A stretch of DNA of 33,699 bases from Cylindrobasidium torrendii FP15055 ss-10 (Eukaryota; Basidiomycota; Agaricomycetes; Agaricales; Physalacriaceae), in contig KN880687.1 in the NCBI GenBank assembly GCA_000934385.1, forward strand, positions 1-33,699, in the 5' to 3' direction. Both the position numbers and the translations under genes were made by a program. Every line of letters begins with the position of its first letter. The stretch's first letter is position 1. The notes below the pieces were generated by a model that was not told the DNA's origin, ran no database searches, and was given only the letters and a program-made list of their open reading frames with translations. Positions 21,441 to 32,104 of the stretch are shown here, one piece after another.

Positions 21441-22385
21441 CCCAAGGCTCGGGACCGACTCCCAGACTTGCGCGAGCGGGACGCGGGACTGAGGATGCGG
21501 AGTTGCGGGCCCGATTCGTTAATGAAATCGGATCCTTCAAAGTGCACGTGTGCGCGACTTGACTCGTTTCGGCAACTGTGGTTCCCACATTACATAAGAG
21601 GGGTTGATTGCATCAGGTTGTGCGATATTCAAGGGCCCAGGCTCCCTGGTCCTTGTACGCAGTGTTATCAGGTCTGTGTGTCGCAAATGATCCAAGCAGT
21701 CAGTGATTTGGGTTGATAGTATTTTGGCAGCAGCAAAACAATATGTTATGGCACAAACGAGTGAAATTTGACAACTTTGGCAGGTTAGAGTATGGTGATG
21801 GTCACATGCCTGGGCCTGAACTCCGAGGGAGAGATCTCAGATGCGTAGACGTATCCTGTACGTATACGTTCCTCGTTGAAGTGAGCGCTACCGATGTCAA
21901 TTTGTAGCACATAAGGCAACTATGCCTCGGGCTCAGTGGTGGCGGCTAATAATAGTGAATGGTCTGCTTGAGCCTTGTTTCTGGTGTACACGGTATATAC
22001 TCAAAGAGTCCTTGCAGTGTGTACCACTGAGTGACATCAATGGAACCTTTCATTATTCTTAAGTTCACCCCGCCTTGGTGACCCTACCTCAATGTCCAAT
22101 TAAAAGCGGCATGCTAAATATTGTGTTGTAAGTTGTGATTATGCAGTGTCTCCCAGAAAAACAAACAAACAACGCTGACAATTGTGTGTCCCGTTGACGT
22201 CATTTGGCCCCGGTGATTGTTCTGCCATCTCAGACTAGTCACTATAGCCTCCAACACTGACAGTGCCAGCGTCCGCACACAGTAAGAGATAGGCTGCTAG
22301 TACAGCATCCCATAATTAACCACTACGGTATCCACTATATCCAGCCACATTACTGTATATCTGTCCATATGTACTACGCCGCAAC
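21441..22385. other. Intergenic region upstream of the 245-aa gene
   Basis: Nearly 1 kb between the 245-aa gene promoter and the UBE2S-like stop codon. Short open frames exist but none has conserved motifs. I see no RNA gene or repeat. Confidence 0.4.
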
Positions 22386-23383
22386 CTACAGTCTCTTGAG
22401 CGCCTTCTTCCGCTTCTCTGCCCCCGCCGACGAGGTCGCAGCCCGCTTGGTGGTCTTCGCTGCTGTCTCCGTAGACACCACGCTCTTCGTCGCCACATTC
22501 GCGTCCGCTGTTCCGAGCGGTGCGGGAGACGTTCGACGCTCTTTCGCGACAGTGAACTGTTTTTCAGCCGGGAGGTTCGAAGCATCGGAACCGAGTGGTC
22601 GAGATGGTATGGCGACCGTAGATTGAGAGCCCGTCTTTGGGCTAACAGTGAGCTTCGGTACGTCGGGCACGACCACGCTGGGCGGCCTTGAGGCAGTCGA
22701 TTGTGCTTCTTCATCTTTCGTTTCGTCAAACTCCACAGGTCTTGTACGAGGGGTAGCATGCACGCTGGTAATCAGTCTGGCACGAGAACAGTAGCTCTCA
22801 TATTCTTCGAGAAGTAGTTTGCCTGCCTCCTCATCCAGAGCAGATTCGGGATTCGGATAGATGAGAAGGCATTTGACAGTGACGAGGATGTGGCCGATAC
22901 CATAGGTGGACTTCCAGTCCTTCTTTAGGGTGTTGACACAGATTTCGCCAGAGGGACCGACGTTAGGATGGAAGACTTTCGTCAAGAAACGACCTATTTA
23001 CGCCATCCGTCAGCGCCTGTGGCATTCAGCGATACTAACATGGACGCACATTTTGGTGGAGCAGCAGGGAATTCTTCTGTGAAATTGAACTTGATGTAGA
23101 AATAACCGCCGGCGTAGGGTGTGCCCTCTTTGAAACCACGGAACGTGTTAGCCCCACCTTCGAGCAGCGTGACAGACAATACGCACCAGGACCCTCTATG
23201 ATTCCTGTAACATCGAGCATGTTATTCTCGTTCGTCACGATGCGAATACCCTCTGGCGGTGAATTCCTGAGTTCACTAATTTCGCGCATCAGGCGTCTCA
23301 TTGCGGCAGGGGATACAGACTGGGGAATAGCAAAGGGACAGCATCAGTAACGCAGTAGCTAGCATCAGTCAACGACGCACCAT
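22386..23383 (-). CDS. Ubiquitin-conjugating enzyme E2, UBE2S type
   Basis: E2 of the UBE2S group, which extends Lys11-linked ubiquitin chains on anaphase-promoting complex substrates. Four exons (23381-23383, 23187-23319, 23050-23127, 22386-22993) give 273 residues. The UBC core covers about residues 1-150. It has [14 protein letters not shown], the HPN triad (80-82) and the catalytic cysteine in EICVNTL (Cys90), then [21 protein letters not shown]. Tail residues about 160-273 are Pro/Ser/Lys-rich and end KKALKRL, close to the basic LRRL ending with which human UBE2S docks on the APC/C. The first exon is the ATG alone, cut immediately by a 61-nt intron (ATG|GTGCGT); an alternative start is the Met seven codons into exon 2 ([11 protein letters not shown]). 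The gene shares a 280-bp divergent promoter with PanB. Confidence 0.9.
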
Positions 23384-23663
23384 GGCGGTATAGAAGAGAG
23401 AACACGTAAAGGCGCTGGTTGGTACTGGTTGTGGTGGCTAGAGGCAAAGGGGCGTGGTACAAATTCGAACGATGACGGTCTCACGTGAGCCTCTCACGGC
23501 ATCTCGGCGGAACTACTGACACCGGCAAGGTCCGGCTACCCGGGAACCCGCATGCGAGTGATAATTTGCCCATACGCCACGATGAGCTGATCTGAACCGG
23601 AGTCTCTTTGTTTATAATCTAGGTCGTGCGATACCTAATCCTTTTCTTGTTTTCTACGGGGCC
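23384..23663. promoter_or_regulatory. Bidirectional promoter, UBE2S-like / PanB
   Basis: 280 bp between divergent start codons. A TTTATAAT stretch near 23612 lies about 50 bp before the PanB ATG and may serve as its TATA element. Nothing comparable is seen for the minus-strand gene. Confidence 0.4.
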
Positions 23664-24715
23664 ATGTTTTTCCGACTGCCAGCAGCGCTACCTGCGAGGA
23701 CATTGCAGCGAAGATGGATGAGCGTACGGCCAGAAGTGGTAGGGGCAGCGACTGGTGCGTCCCCTTTTGACTCGATGGGACTTGTCTTGCTCACCAGATA
23801 CAATCGATATAGCATCTGCACGCAAGAAGGTCACCCCAAACATCCTGCATCAGCAACGAGCGGCTGGAACACCTATAACAATGCTCACCGCCTATGACTA
23901 TCCTACCGCCAAGGCCTGCTCAGCCAATCCACTCATCGACATCACTCTTGTTGGGGACTCGCTGGCACAAGTCTGTCTAGGCTATGAGTCGACGACTCAG
24001 CTCACACTGCGTGAAATGTTGTATCACGTACAAGCCGTCGCACGCGGAACAAAGCATCCTATGCTCGTTGCAGACATGCCATTTGGCTCGTACCAGTTAT
24101 CCGTCGACGAGGCAGTTGCCAACGCCTTCCGTCTTGTCCAAGAGGGCCGCGCCGAAGGTGTCAAAATAGAAGGGGGCCAAGAAATAGCGCATATTGTTCG
24201 CCGTATCACCCAGGCTGGTATTCCTGTGATGGGACACATTGGGCTTATGCCCCAGCGCTATCTCGCAACTTCTGGCTACAGAGTTCAAGGCCGTGATTTG
24301 GAGAGCGCGAAACGGGTCGTGACAGACGCGCTGTATCTCCAGGACGCCGGCGCATTCGCGTTGTTGGTAGAGGGTGTACCGAAAGAACTTGGAAAACATG
24401 TGACCGAGAAAGTCTCAATACCCACTATCGGCATTGGTGCGGGGCCATCAACCAGCGGGCAGGTGTGTTCTCATCCCACATAGCAGAACAACCCACTTAT
24501 CATTTCCGAAGGTGTTGGTCTGGGACGACATGATGGGTACATGGTCTGGCCATAAAGCCAAGTTTGTGAGACGCTTCGCCGATGTTCAAACACACAGGGA
24601 TGTAGGCGTGGATGCATATGCGAAGGCAGTTCGTGACAGAAGCTTCCCTTCGCCAGACACAGAAAGCTATACCATGGATCCTGCGGTTCTTGCAGAGCTA
24701 CAATCTATGCTGTAA
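23664..24715 (+). CDS. panB: 3-methyl-2-oxobutanoate hydroxymethyltransferase (ketopantoate synthesis)
   Basis: Catalyses transfer of a hydroxymethyl group from methylene-tetrahydrofolate to alpha-ketoisovalerate, giving ketopantoate, the first committed step to pantothenate and coenzyme A (yeast Ecm31). Three exons (23664-23754, 23798-24462, 24512-24715) give 319 residues. All family blocks are present: MLTAYDYPTAK, LVGDSLAQVCLGYESTTQLTL (metal-binding Asp), MLVADMPFGSYQ, KIEGGQE, MGHIGLMPQ, PTIGIGAGP and the C-terminal WDDMMG. The catalytic glutamate falls in the LLVEGVP block. The first about 40 residues (MFFRLPAALPARTLQRRWMS) are Arg-rich and free of acidic residues, as in a mitochondrial presequence; a mitochondrial location is inferred from this. 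Confidence 0.96.
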
Positions 24716-25188
24716 TTCAGGACGACTAAACGATACTCTACATAATCTTATCCGATATTATTCTGAATCCGACGTTGACTAACGCAATGTACAAAGACTT
24801 TCCCACTGAGCTTCCTCCGAGTTTTAAATTGTAGATTGTCAAATCCTGGGCCAATGTAGAGTCCACTCGGTCCACCCAGAGATAGTAGATCTACTCAAGG
24901 TCTACTATTCCGAGTAGGTAAACAACGCTTCTGGTTAATAATCAAAGCCTACACTGCCGAAGGTGTATTATATATTAGGACATGCGTGTGGGCTACGGCG
25001 GTCTACATGCTGCCAGACTTTCCTCTCCACAAAGGTATTTATGTTGAGTTGTCAGAACAATCAACGAGCAACGATGAGAAGAACCCAGTGTGTATTTCAG
25101 TACAAGTGCCCTACGTTTACACTACCACGATATAATCTAAAGCTCTATATATTATGCCTATGCCTATCCAATAATGCTATCCCCGCCT
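24716..25188. other. Convergent 3' region
   Basis: About 470 bp of AT-rich sequence between the PanB and CYP505 stop codons. The gap between them should hold both transcript ends. I see no gene. Confidence 0.45.
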
Positions 25189-28100
25189 TTAATCGAACAC
25201 ATCCGTAGCATAGCGGCCCTTGATGACCTCTTCATACTTCGCTGCTGCCGCCGTCTCGTCCAATTCGTGAACCTCCGCAAGGATGCGGATAATCGCGCCT
25301 TTGACGCTCTTTCCAACCGCAGCGGAACCACAAGTGAAGAACTACAGGAAGATCAGAGTGTATGCAAAGAACGAGCAGGCTTGAACCCACCTTGGAACCA
25401 TCCTTGAAAGCCTGTAGGACGACGTCTTTGTCCTTGTAGATACGACTGGATGATGATCAGCATCACACCCAAAGGCAACTCGAGGGCAACTCACTCTTGA
25501 ATATGCGGACAGCCCTCGCTCTTTTCTGGCTGCCTCGAAAACGCCGGTCGAACATCAACAGCTCCACTTTCCTGCCATTCTTTCAATTCTGCATCGCCAT
25601 ATAAAAAGTCGGTATCTGATCCATGGCACCCAAAGAAGAGCGTGACTTTGCCAACGTCCCTCCCACTGGCCTTCTGTGTCGCCCTCTCCTGCATAAACCC
25701 GCGCATAGGTGCAATGCCTGAACCAGCGCAGAACAGTACAGCCGGGATTGTTGTGTCCGAAGGAAGGTGGAAGAGCGCCGACGAAGGACGCACACTGACG
25801 CGGACACGCTCGCCTGGAATGAGACGAGAGAGGTAAGAGGACGCGACGCCATAATGGACCTTGTTCTCTTCCCCAGAAAGCGCAGGAGCCTCCAGGACGC
25901 TGATCGTCAGTGTAACATGCTCAGGGTTCCACAATGGCGACGAGGAAATCGAGTATTGGCGCACACGCATGGCGGGAACCATGAGCAAGAATGCGCCCAG
26001 CGAAAGCTTGATATCGGGGTGAGTTTCCAGAATATCGAGCACGCTGAGGCGCTTGGAAAGAACGCGTCCAACGTGGTCTTCTACCATTTCGCCTAGTATC
26101 CTGGTGGTGCATGCATCGGTGGTACTGAGAGCAAGAGCCTTGAGGTCCTTGGTCGTTGCAACTTGGGAGAGCTCGACGTAACCGCTGAGAATCTCGACTA
26201 GGCCGACCTTCTTTCCAACAGGAAGCGCCGTTGGTCCATCAGCCGAAATGACAATCTGAAGAGGATTTCAGTATCGCAACGAGGTGGTCGAAAATCAACA
26301 CCTACGTGCTGCTCCTTAGGCAGTCCGAAGTGAGCGAGGACACGATGAACTGCGGCTTCAGAGTTGTGGGGAAGACTGGCACGGGCGTCAGTTCAGTTTT
26401 TCGTAGATTCCACAGAGAGAATGCCATACACAGCCAAGTAATCTCCAGCAGCGTATGCCATACCCTTGGGCAACTCGAATTCGATGTGACGCTTCGCTGG
26501 TTGCCCAGGTATAGTCAACAGTTTGTTTTCCACGACACGTCCGATGGCCGTGTCCTCTTGACGAAGAGCTCCGGCGCGTTCGCCGCCGTCATCGACGACC
26601 TCGATACCAAGAGCTGGCACCTCTGTCGATGCTTTGGTTTCGGTGGCAAATTTCTGAGATTCGTCAGGACCACAGTGTATCAGGGGTGGACAAAACATAC
26701 CTCAGGAAGAGTTTTCCACAGTCGGCCATCCCACTCCTCGAAGAGCTGGAAAAAGCTGCTCTTGCTCACGTCTCCAGCACCCAGGTCGATCAACCGCTCG
26801 GCGCCACGCTCTTCGAGGGTCTTATCACATAGTGTAGGGATCCGTTGGTACGTTTGAACCCACTCCGTGTTTCCACATCCAAAGACCGCATATTTGACAC
26901 CTGCCAGCTCAGATCCAGTCAGACTGGAAAGCCAGTCGACAAACTTGCCAGCGTTGTCTGCTGGCTGACCTACGCAAATGCGTAAGGGCTGAACCAGACG
27001 GCAGGTGAAATGGGGAACGCACCTTCGAATGATGCTGTAAGAATGACAAGAGGACCGTCCTTGGGGAGCTTCCCAGACATCGCGTCCAAGGTACTGAGTC
27101 TAGCAGAGAAGCCTAGACAGATGTCAGAAGTGAAATCAGCACCCTATGTCGCACACACCGTATGTCGCTGCCTCGCCCGCAATTCTCTGCGCAAAGGCCT
27201 CCGAGGTGCCCGTATTCGATCCATACGCAACATACATCGGAGGTTTGCTAGGGTCCACAGGTGTATTCAGGTTGGGGATGTTGAGCGACGATGGCGATGG
27301 AGAAAGCGTCTTGAGCATAGACCCAGGGCGCTTGATATCTGTTCGCAGACGGGCATGTATGCGTAGGCCTTCAGGCTTGATGGTGAGAGACTGATGAAGA
27401 CGGAGGGTGTACCCAGGATCGACAAAGGACAGATCGAAGCGTTGAATTATGGATGCAAGGATGAGTGTGATTTCTTGCCATGCGAATGCGCGACCAATGC
27501 AGGCGCGCATACCGAAGCCGAAGGGTTGCCATGCGTGTGGCTGTTGATAAATTAGACAACTCAGAGTATGTCTGCGAAGAAGGACGTACAGGCAGCGCCT
27601 CGAACTTGCCATCCAGCATTCTCTCCGGACGGAATTCCTCTGCCTACAGCCAATGGTCAGAAGACATTTTTCTGTACCACGGAATAACGCACGTCGTTCC
27701 CCCATACACCAATATCACGGTGCTGCATATAGGTGTTCACCAAGAGCACATCTCCCTTGTTGACTGCGTATTTCCCGCCGAGAACTGTGTCCTCAAGTGG
27801 TCTCATAGACCGCATGCTTGCTGTGGGTGCAAGGCGGATAGACTCGCGCATCACAGCGGTAAGATAAGGTAGCTTGTCTAGCTGGTCGGCCTCGAGCGGA
27901 TTGCCTTGAAGGACGGTGTCGATTTCCTCCCTGAGCTTGCGCATAACATCAGGATGCTTCAGGAGGTAGTAGGTGGTAAAGGAGAGCATTCCGGACGATG
28001 TTTCATGTCCAGCAATCATGAAGGTCAGCATCTGAATGCAAGAATCAGGCGACCGTGACAACAGAGATTGCAAGACGAACGTTGTTGCGGATGTTCTCCT

Positions 28101-29253
28101 CGGGTAGCCCTTGACCAGTGACCGGGTCACGAGCGTTAAGCATCAAGTTCAAAAGATCCTTCTTGGTGGTTGGGTTGGCCTTGCGGTCGTCGACGACTGA
28201 AGGGAGGCTCAGGTTAACATGTATCGCACTTGAACTGGGCTCAAGACGCACTTTCTTGTGCCAGGGCATTCATGAGGTCGATGTCAGAAACATATTTCTG
28301 GTTAGTGCCCGACATCAAGGCTTGAACGACGCGCGGTCGCTTTGACCGCATGTAGCACTCCTTGAGGAAGGCGCCCATAGATTGGGCAAACGCAGGCGGA
28401 GATTCCTGTAAGATGAGTCGGGGCCTGCAGAACAACGCTTGGACATACGAAATAGAATGAATTCAATCTCACGGGCGGTCAGTCAGGGACAAAGAAGATT
28501 CCACGCTGATACACACCTGTGCGACATGGTACAAAACGCGAGGGTGTCGAGCGCGACTCGTGTAAAATCATCTGTTGGGTCGATGCTCTGCGTGGGACCG
28601 AATCTTTGGGCTTTGAGTGGAGGAAGGGGAGTGCTGGAGTGATTAGACGAACCGTTCCCACTACAATGAAAGTTGAATGGTGGTTCGAATGGGGAGGATA
28701 GTACGCACCTTTAGCAACAACTGCTCGCATACGTCCTTCATATCGTCAAGCATCCCACGGATAGGCATTGTACCGAATGCAGGAAGAAGAAGACGGTCTC
28801 CAGTTTTTTTTTTCAGCTAAACGCGTCGCAGTCGAGGCAAGAACTCACGCGCAAGCGCCCAATTGGGTTCTTCAGGATATGCCTATGTAGACTGTTAGGT
28901 GGGCGCTTCGGCAGCAGGGTGGAGGGACGCACGGTGAACAATCCGTCTCCAACCAGGTTGCGAACATTTTGAAGCGACATTGCAAAGCCCTTTTGGAAGC
29001 GCTTCTCGTCGCATGTTTCGTGGACCATGTCGTAGCCATTGAGGACGATGACTTTCCTGCCGAGGAGGTCGAGCTGAACGATGTCGCCGTATGTATGAGC
29101 GAGTAAGTTGAACGACGTCTGTGGGACTTCGCTGTCGAGTTCGTGCGCGTTGCCGATGAGCGGGATCCAAGGCGGCTGGGGGATGGGAACGGTGGTGGCG
29201 GTCATAGTGGTGTCTGTGGGATCAGACTGGGTGAAGAAGCGTCTTATATCCAT
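25189..29253 (-). CDS. Self-sufficient cytochrome P450-reductase fusion, CYP505 family
   Basis: P450foxy/P450BM3-type enzyme: a P450 fused to a diflavin reductase, known for subterminal hydroxylation of fatty acids with NADPH. The 18-exon model gives 1,074 residues, matching the family's about 1,060-1,080. P450 half: IPQPPWIPLIGN start, I-helix AGHETSSG (283-290), ExxR in ESIRLAP, haem loop FGFGMRACIGRAF with Cys421. Linker, then the FMN flavodoxin domain starting YVAYGSNTGTSEAFAQ. The FAD/NADPH half has RQYSISSSP, VLFCAGSGIAP and a C-terminal GRYATDVFD. No membrane anchor is seen, so it is expected to be soluble or loosely membrane-associated. Exon 4 is only 8 nt and exon 6 only 19 nt; both are required by the conserved WERF and RxNSFY blocks. 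All catalytic residues are present, so the gene looks functional. An upstream or downstream start (Met17) is possible. Confidence 0.95.
28653..28660 (-). other. 8-nt microexon of the CYP505 gene
   Basis: TGGGAACG lies between a 48-nt intron (28661-28708, donor GTGCGT, acceptor TTGTAG) and a 49-nt intron (28604-28652, donor GTTCGT, acceptor CCAAAG). It supplies Trp-Glu and two bases of Arg in the family-conserved KWERFG block. Skipping it would shift the frame; reading through either side meets stops. The introns on both sides have the normal length for this window. Confidence 0.85.
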
Positions 29254-30111
29254 CTTTTACTTGGCCACGCGGACCGTGTGTGGAGGTTGGTGAGAGAGAA
29301 TGACCGAGTGTGATAACAGGAGGTTGGACTCCGGAGGATCGCCTTGACACTGATACTGTGGTGATATGACCGACACGTGCATCGGACTGTCGAGCACCGG
29401 TGGCAAAACATTGGCGAGTTGGGGACCTTTGTTACATAACATAACTCTCCTCAAGGCCGAGGCCAGAAAGAAAGAGCAACTCTGTCGAATCACAACGGCT
29501 AGATTCCAGCGGATTTCCAGGTCGAAAATGCAAGTTGAATGTGTCGCAATCAGGGACGCGCGCTTCTTTCCGCCGCCGTGGGTTGGGGAATCTCCCAGCC
29601 GCGGCTCGTCGTAGTCAAGAGGCAAGACGCGAGATCACGCGTCGCGCTGTGTCGATCGTGTTTATGTGTGGCCATGAAACTCTCTCACTTTCGATTTGAG
29701 CGCTGGATTGTCTGGCTTTCCTGGCCAACTAGTAGGAGAGTTCGCTGGCTTTCCATAAGTGGCGCATCCAATTCGCATAATCGTAACAGCGCGCGCCGCG
29801 CGACGACTGCAGTGAGCGCACAAGCGACAGCCGGCTCGGCTATAGACCATTACCGGAAGCCGGAATTGCACACTGTGCCAGTCCTGGCGCCGCTTGTGCT
29901 CGTAACAATCAAGGTAAGCACTGGAGATAACGACAACAACGGTTTGTAAGCTGTAAGGCTGCTACTTGGCCGACAATGTGCACCATGACCAACTGTGGCG
30001 CATTTCATTTCGCGCACACGTGAGTCCCGGAGCCGCGATCGATCCAATCGACCCGACATACCGTATCACATACCTGCTCGATAGTTCGCATGACGAAGAC
30101 AAGAAATCGAT
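29254..30111. promoter_or_regulatory. Region between CYP505 start and the broken 245-aa copy
   Basis: About 860 bp that should include the CYP505 promoter on the minus strand. A + frame at 29539-29949 and its antisense have no recognisable motif. No TATA box is evident close to the CYP505 start. Confidence 0.4.
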
Positions 30112-30877
30112 ATGCCTCGCTGTCCGCTCATCAACATCAGCAAACGCCAAATTATCGTTCCCTCGGAGGAGATGGATGGAAGGTGCGCCAGCTACAGCTT
30201 GAAGAAACTTGGGCATACCGTCGACGATGTCCTTCAGGTCATAGAAGCCGTCTCGAACGCAATGCCCACAGACATGATCTGGCTGTTTACCGTCCCTACA
30301 TGTGTACCACCGTCCCAGCTGCGTCCTGATTTCTCTCCACCTGGTGTCAGAGCGACATACGCAGCGCCTCTAGGAAGTTGGGTGGGAGACCGTAGACGAA
30401 TACTTTGGCTTTGCTCGCCATTATCTTCCTGCTGAAACTCTTGCGGAGTATCCCAACGCCGATACCAATAGCTCCATTCTAATTACTTCGCCGAAGCAAA
30501 CTTCACCCATGTCCTTCTTCCCAAATACAAACACAAAGGCGCGCAAGATAAACGCTCCCCCATGGACAAAGTCTGGGTCGTTCGTAACCTCACGAAGCGG
30601 TGGTACGTGCGATCCGACATTGTAGACAAGGAGGCAAAGACTCGGTACGGACTGCATGTTACGACGAGGCCGAGTTTGGGCGCCTTTGTTTGGGCTGAGT
30701 TTGGGGGAGGAAGTTCAGATCGATCACATTGAGGAAGAGACAAGCGCATGTCACATGATTGACATTTAGACTCTGGACAATGTCGAAGACGTCGAAGACT
30801 GGACTGACATGAGTGAACAGGGATGTCGTTGTTCAAAGACATTCGGCATGGACTTCGACTTTTACCAGTTTCGTTGA
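30112..30877 (+). pseudogene. Broken second copy of the 245-aa gene
   Basis: Homologous along its whole length to the protein encoded at 20574-21360. Shared blocks are INISKRQI/INIDKREV, AMPTDMIWLFTVP/NMPVDLIWLFTVP, GSWVGDR/SSWAGDR, VDEYFGFARHYLPAETLAEYP and VWVVRNLTKRWYVRSD (14 of 16 identical), then VEDVEDWTDMS against VEGVEGWEDLS. The frame changes after SWVGDR (near 30388), where bases for about two residues are missing. It changes again near 30475-30485, and there are stops between the GG-rich segment (TGA at 30730-30732) and the C-terminal block. No plausible GT-AG introns explain these. It appears to lack the intact copy's intron at the matching place, though sequence there has diverged. 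Best explained as a decayed duplicate; sequencing errors at several sites are the alternative. Confidence 0.75.
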
Positions 30878-31018
30878 GACCTTTTACAAGAGAGATACAT
30901 TCAATGATTATCGTAGTAGTTAGAAATCTAGCGGATACAGTCCTGCACACCCCGTATACCTACGGATACACAGTTGTAATTATAAAAAGTCCTAATTCAT
31001 CCAATTCGCGCTCGAATC

Positions 31019-31575
31019 CTACTTGCGCTTGCTGTTGTTCGTCGACTTGACTGCAGCTTTCAGGCTTTCCGTCGGCTTCTTCATGGCTGTGGAGGAAGAC
31101 ACTGGCGGCTGGGGCGCAGAACGAACCCCGTTGACTGCCCCGCCCATTGGTACAACAGGGAGCTTGGGGGGAGATGTTGGCTGGCGCACGATTGGACGTT
31201 GAGTTTGTTTCCCTGTACCACCCATCGTAGGCGGTACAATAGGTCCACGACCTTCTGCGTCTCTATAGACCATATAAGGATGAGTATCAATGCACTGAGG
31301 TGCAAGCGTACGGCGGTGGCTCATCATCATCTTCATCCTCGTCAGGATATTCCTCCTCGTCCTCCGCGGAGATGTACCACTGGTTGCTGAGAACGTTAAG
31401 AGTATCCGATGGGATGTTGAGTGGAAGATCGAGTTGGTTGGTAGCGGGAGACCCGTTTGAGGACGCGCTGAGGCTGCCTGGCGACGATTCAGCGGTGCTT
31501 AGAGCAGAGCTTCTACGAGAAATGAGCACATCGCAGAAGGAAGGAATCGATGTATACGTACGTGGAGTTGCTCAT
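31019..31575 (-). CDS. Small acidic Ser/Pro-rich protein, unrecognised
   Basis: Three exons (31562-31575, 31312-31512, 31019-31262), separated by two 49-nt introns, give 152 residues in frame. I do not recognise a family. The visible order is: Ser-rich start (MSNST, then SSALSTAESSPGSLSASS), a short possibly structured segment LDLPLNIPSDTLNVLSNQWYI (about 42-62), an acidic run (EDEEEYPDEDEDDDEPP), Pro/Gly-rich sequence and a basic end (AAVKSTNNSKRK). The NLNVLSNQWYI-like block looks like a short binding motif. Expected to be mostly disordered; the basic tail could be a nuclear signal. The model rests on splice-site fit and frame only, with first exon of 14 nt. Confidence 0.6.
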
Positions 31576-32104
31576 GATGGTGGCGGTATAGGTGGCTGTT
31601 TGATGGGTAGCTACAGGTGATGGGTTTGTATGAGCGATGGGAGCAGTGGTCGAAATGACCGTACTCTTGCTCGGCTTTATAGCACCAACCCACAAGGCGG
31701 TGCAAGTGCACTGCAGATCCGTTCACAGCTAGTGGACTTGCGGAAAGCGGTCGATGGCAGTGCCAGCGCTCAACAAGGGTGTTGGTCAGCGTCGCGCAGC
31801 GCACACAGCAAGGAGAGCAAAAAAAGCATCGGGCATAAATTAATTACAGCCAGAGGTTGTGCGTATAAACCGTTCATGTATGGGTGCGCGATTTTGAGCA
31901 GCGGTGCCACCGCACGGAGTTCGAGTAAAATCTATGGGAATCTATTCCTGAGTGGTCTCCTTCCAGGGCTACATCGTCCGAGAGTCTTATCCATCCAAAT
32001 ATTACAAGTCCGACTCGGTTGGTGCGTCCTTTCGGTTCGAGTCTTCCCCTGCTCGTTGTCCAGCGGTGGGCGTCCCTGCTTTTGAGATACAAGGGTCCCG
32101 AAGA
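31576..32104. other. Intergenic region upstream of the small acidic protein
   Basis: About 530 bp between two minus-strand genes. A + frame spans most of it (31630-32085) but has no recognisable motif and runs antisense to a probable promoter. I call nothing here. Confidence 0.4.

Noticed and set aside
22386..24715. UBE2S-like, BUB2 and PanB considered as one functional cluster.
   Set aside because: UBE2S-like and BUB2 both act in mitosis, but they are separated by an unrelated gene and PanB has no link; adjacency looks coincidental.
27010..27030. A + strand frame inside the CYP505 gene also begins MGNAPSN, matching the first seven residues of the AMPK beta subunit; 19 of 20 bases are identical.
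   Set aside because: The shared bases are, on the other strand, an ordinary GGTGCGTT donor context in CYP505. Similarity stops at once afterwards, so a chance match is the simplest reading.
28801..28815. Long homopolymer run in intron 2 of CYP505 as a possible frameshift.
   Set aside because: It lies inside an intron (28798-28848) and does not affect the coding frame; the exon lengths sum correctly.
29539..29949. A 136-codon + frame upstream of CYP505.
   Set aside because: No recognisable motif; it overlaps open frames on the other strand equally well and lies in a likely promoter.
31630..32085. A 151-codon + frame between the two last minus-strand genes.
   Set aside because: Composition is not protein-like and it runs through the probable promoter of the minus-strand small acidic gene; no homology to other products.
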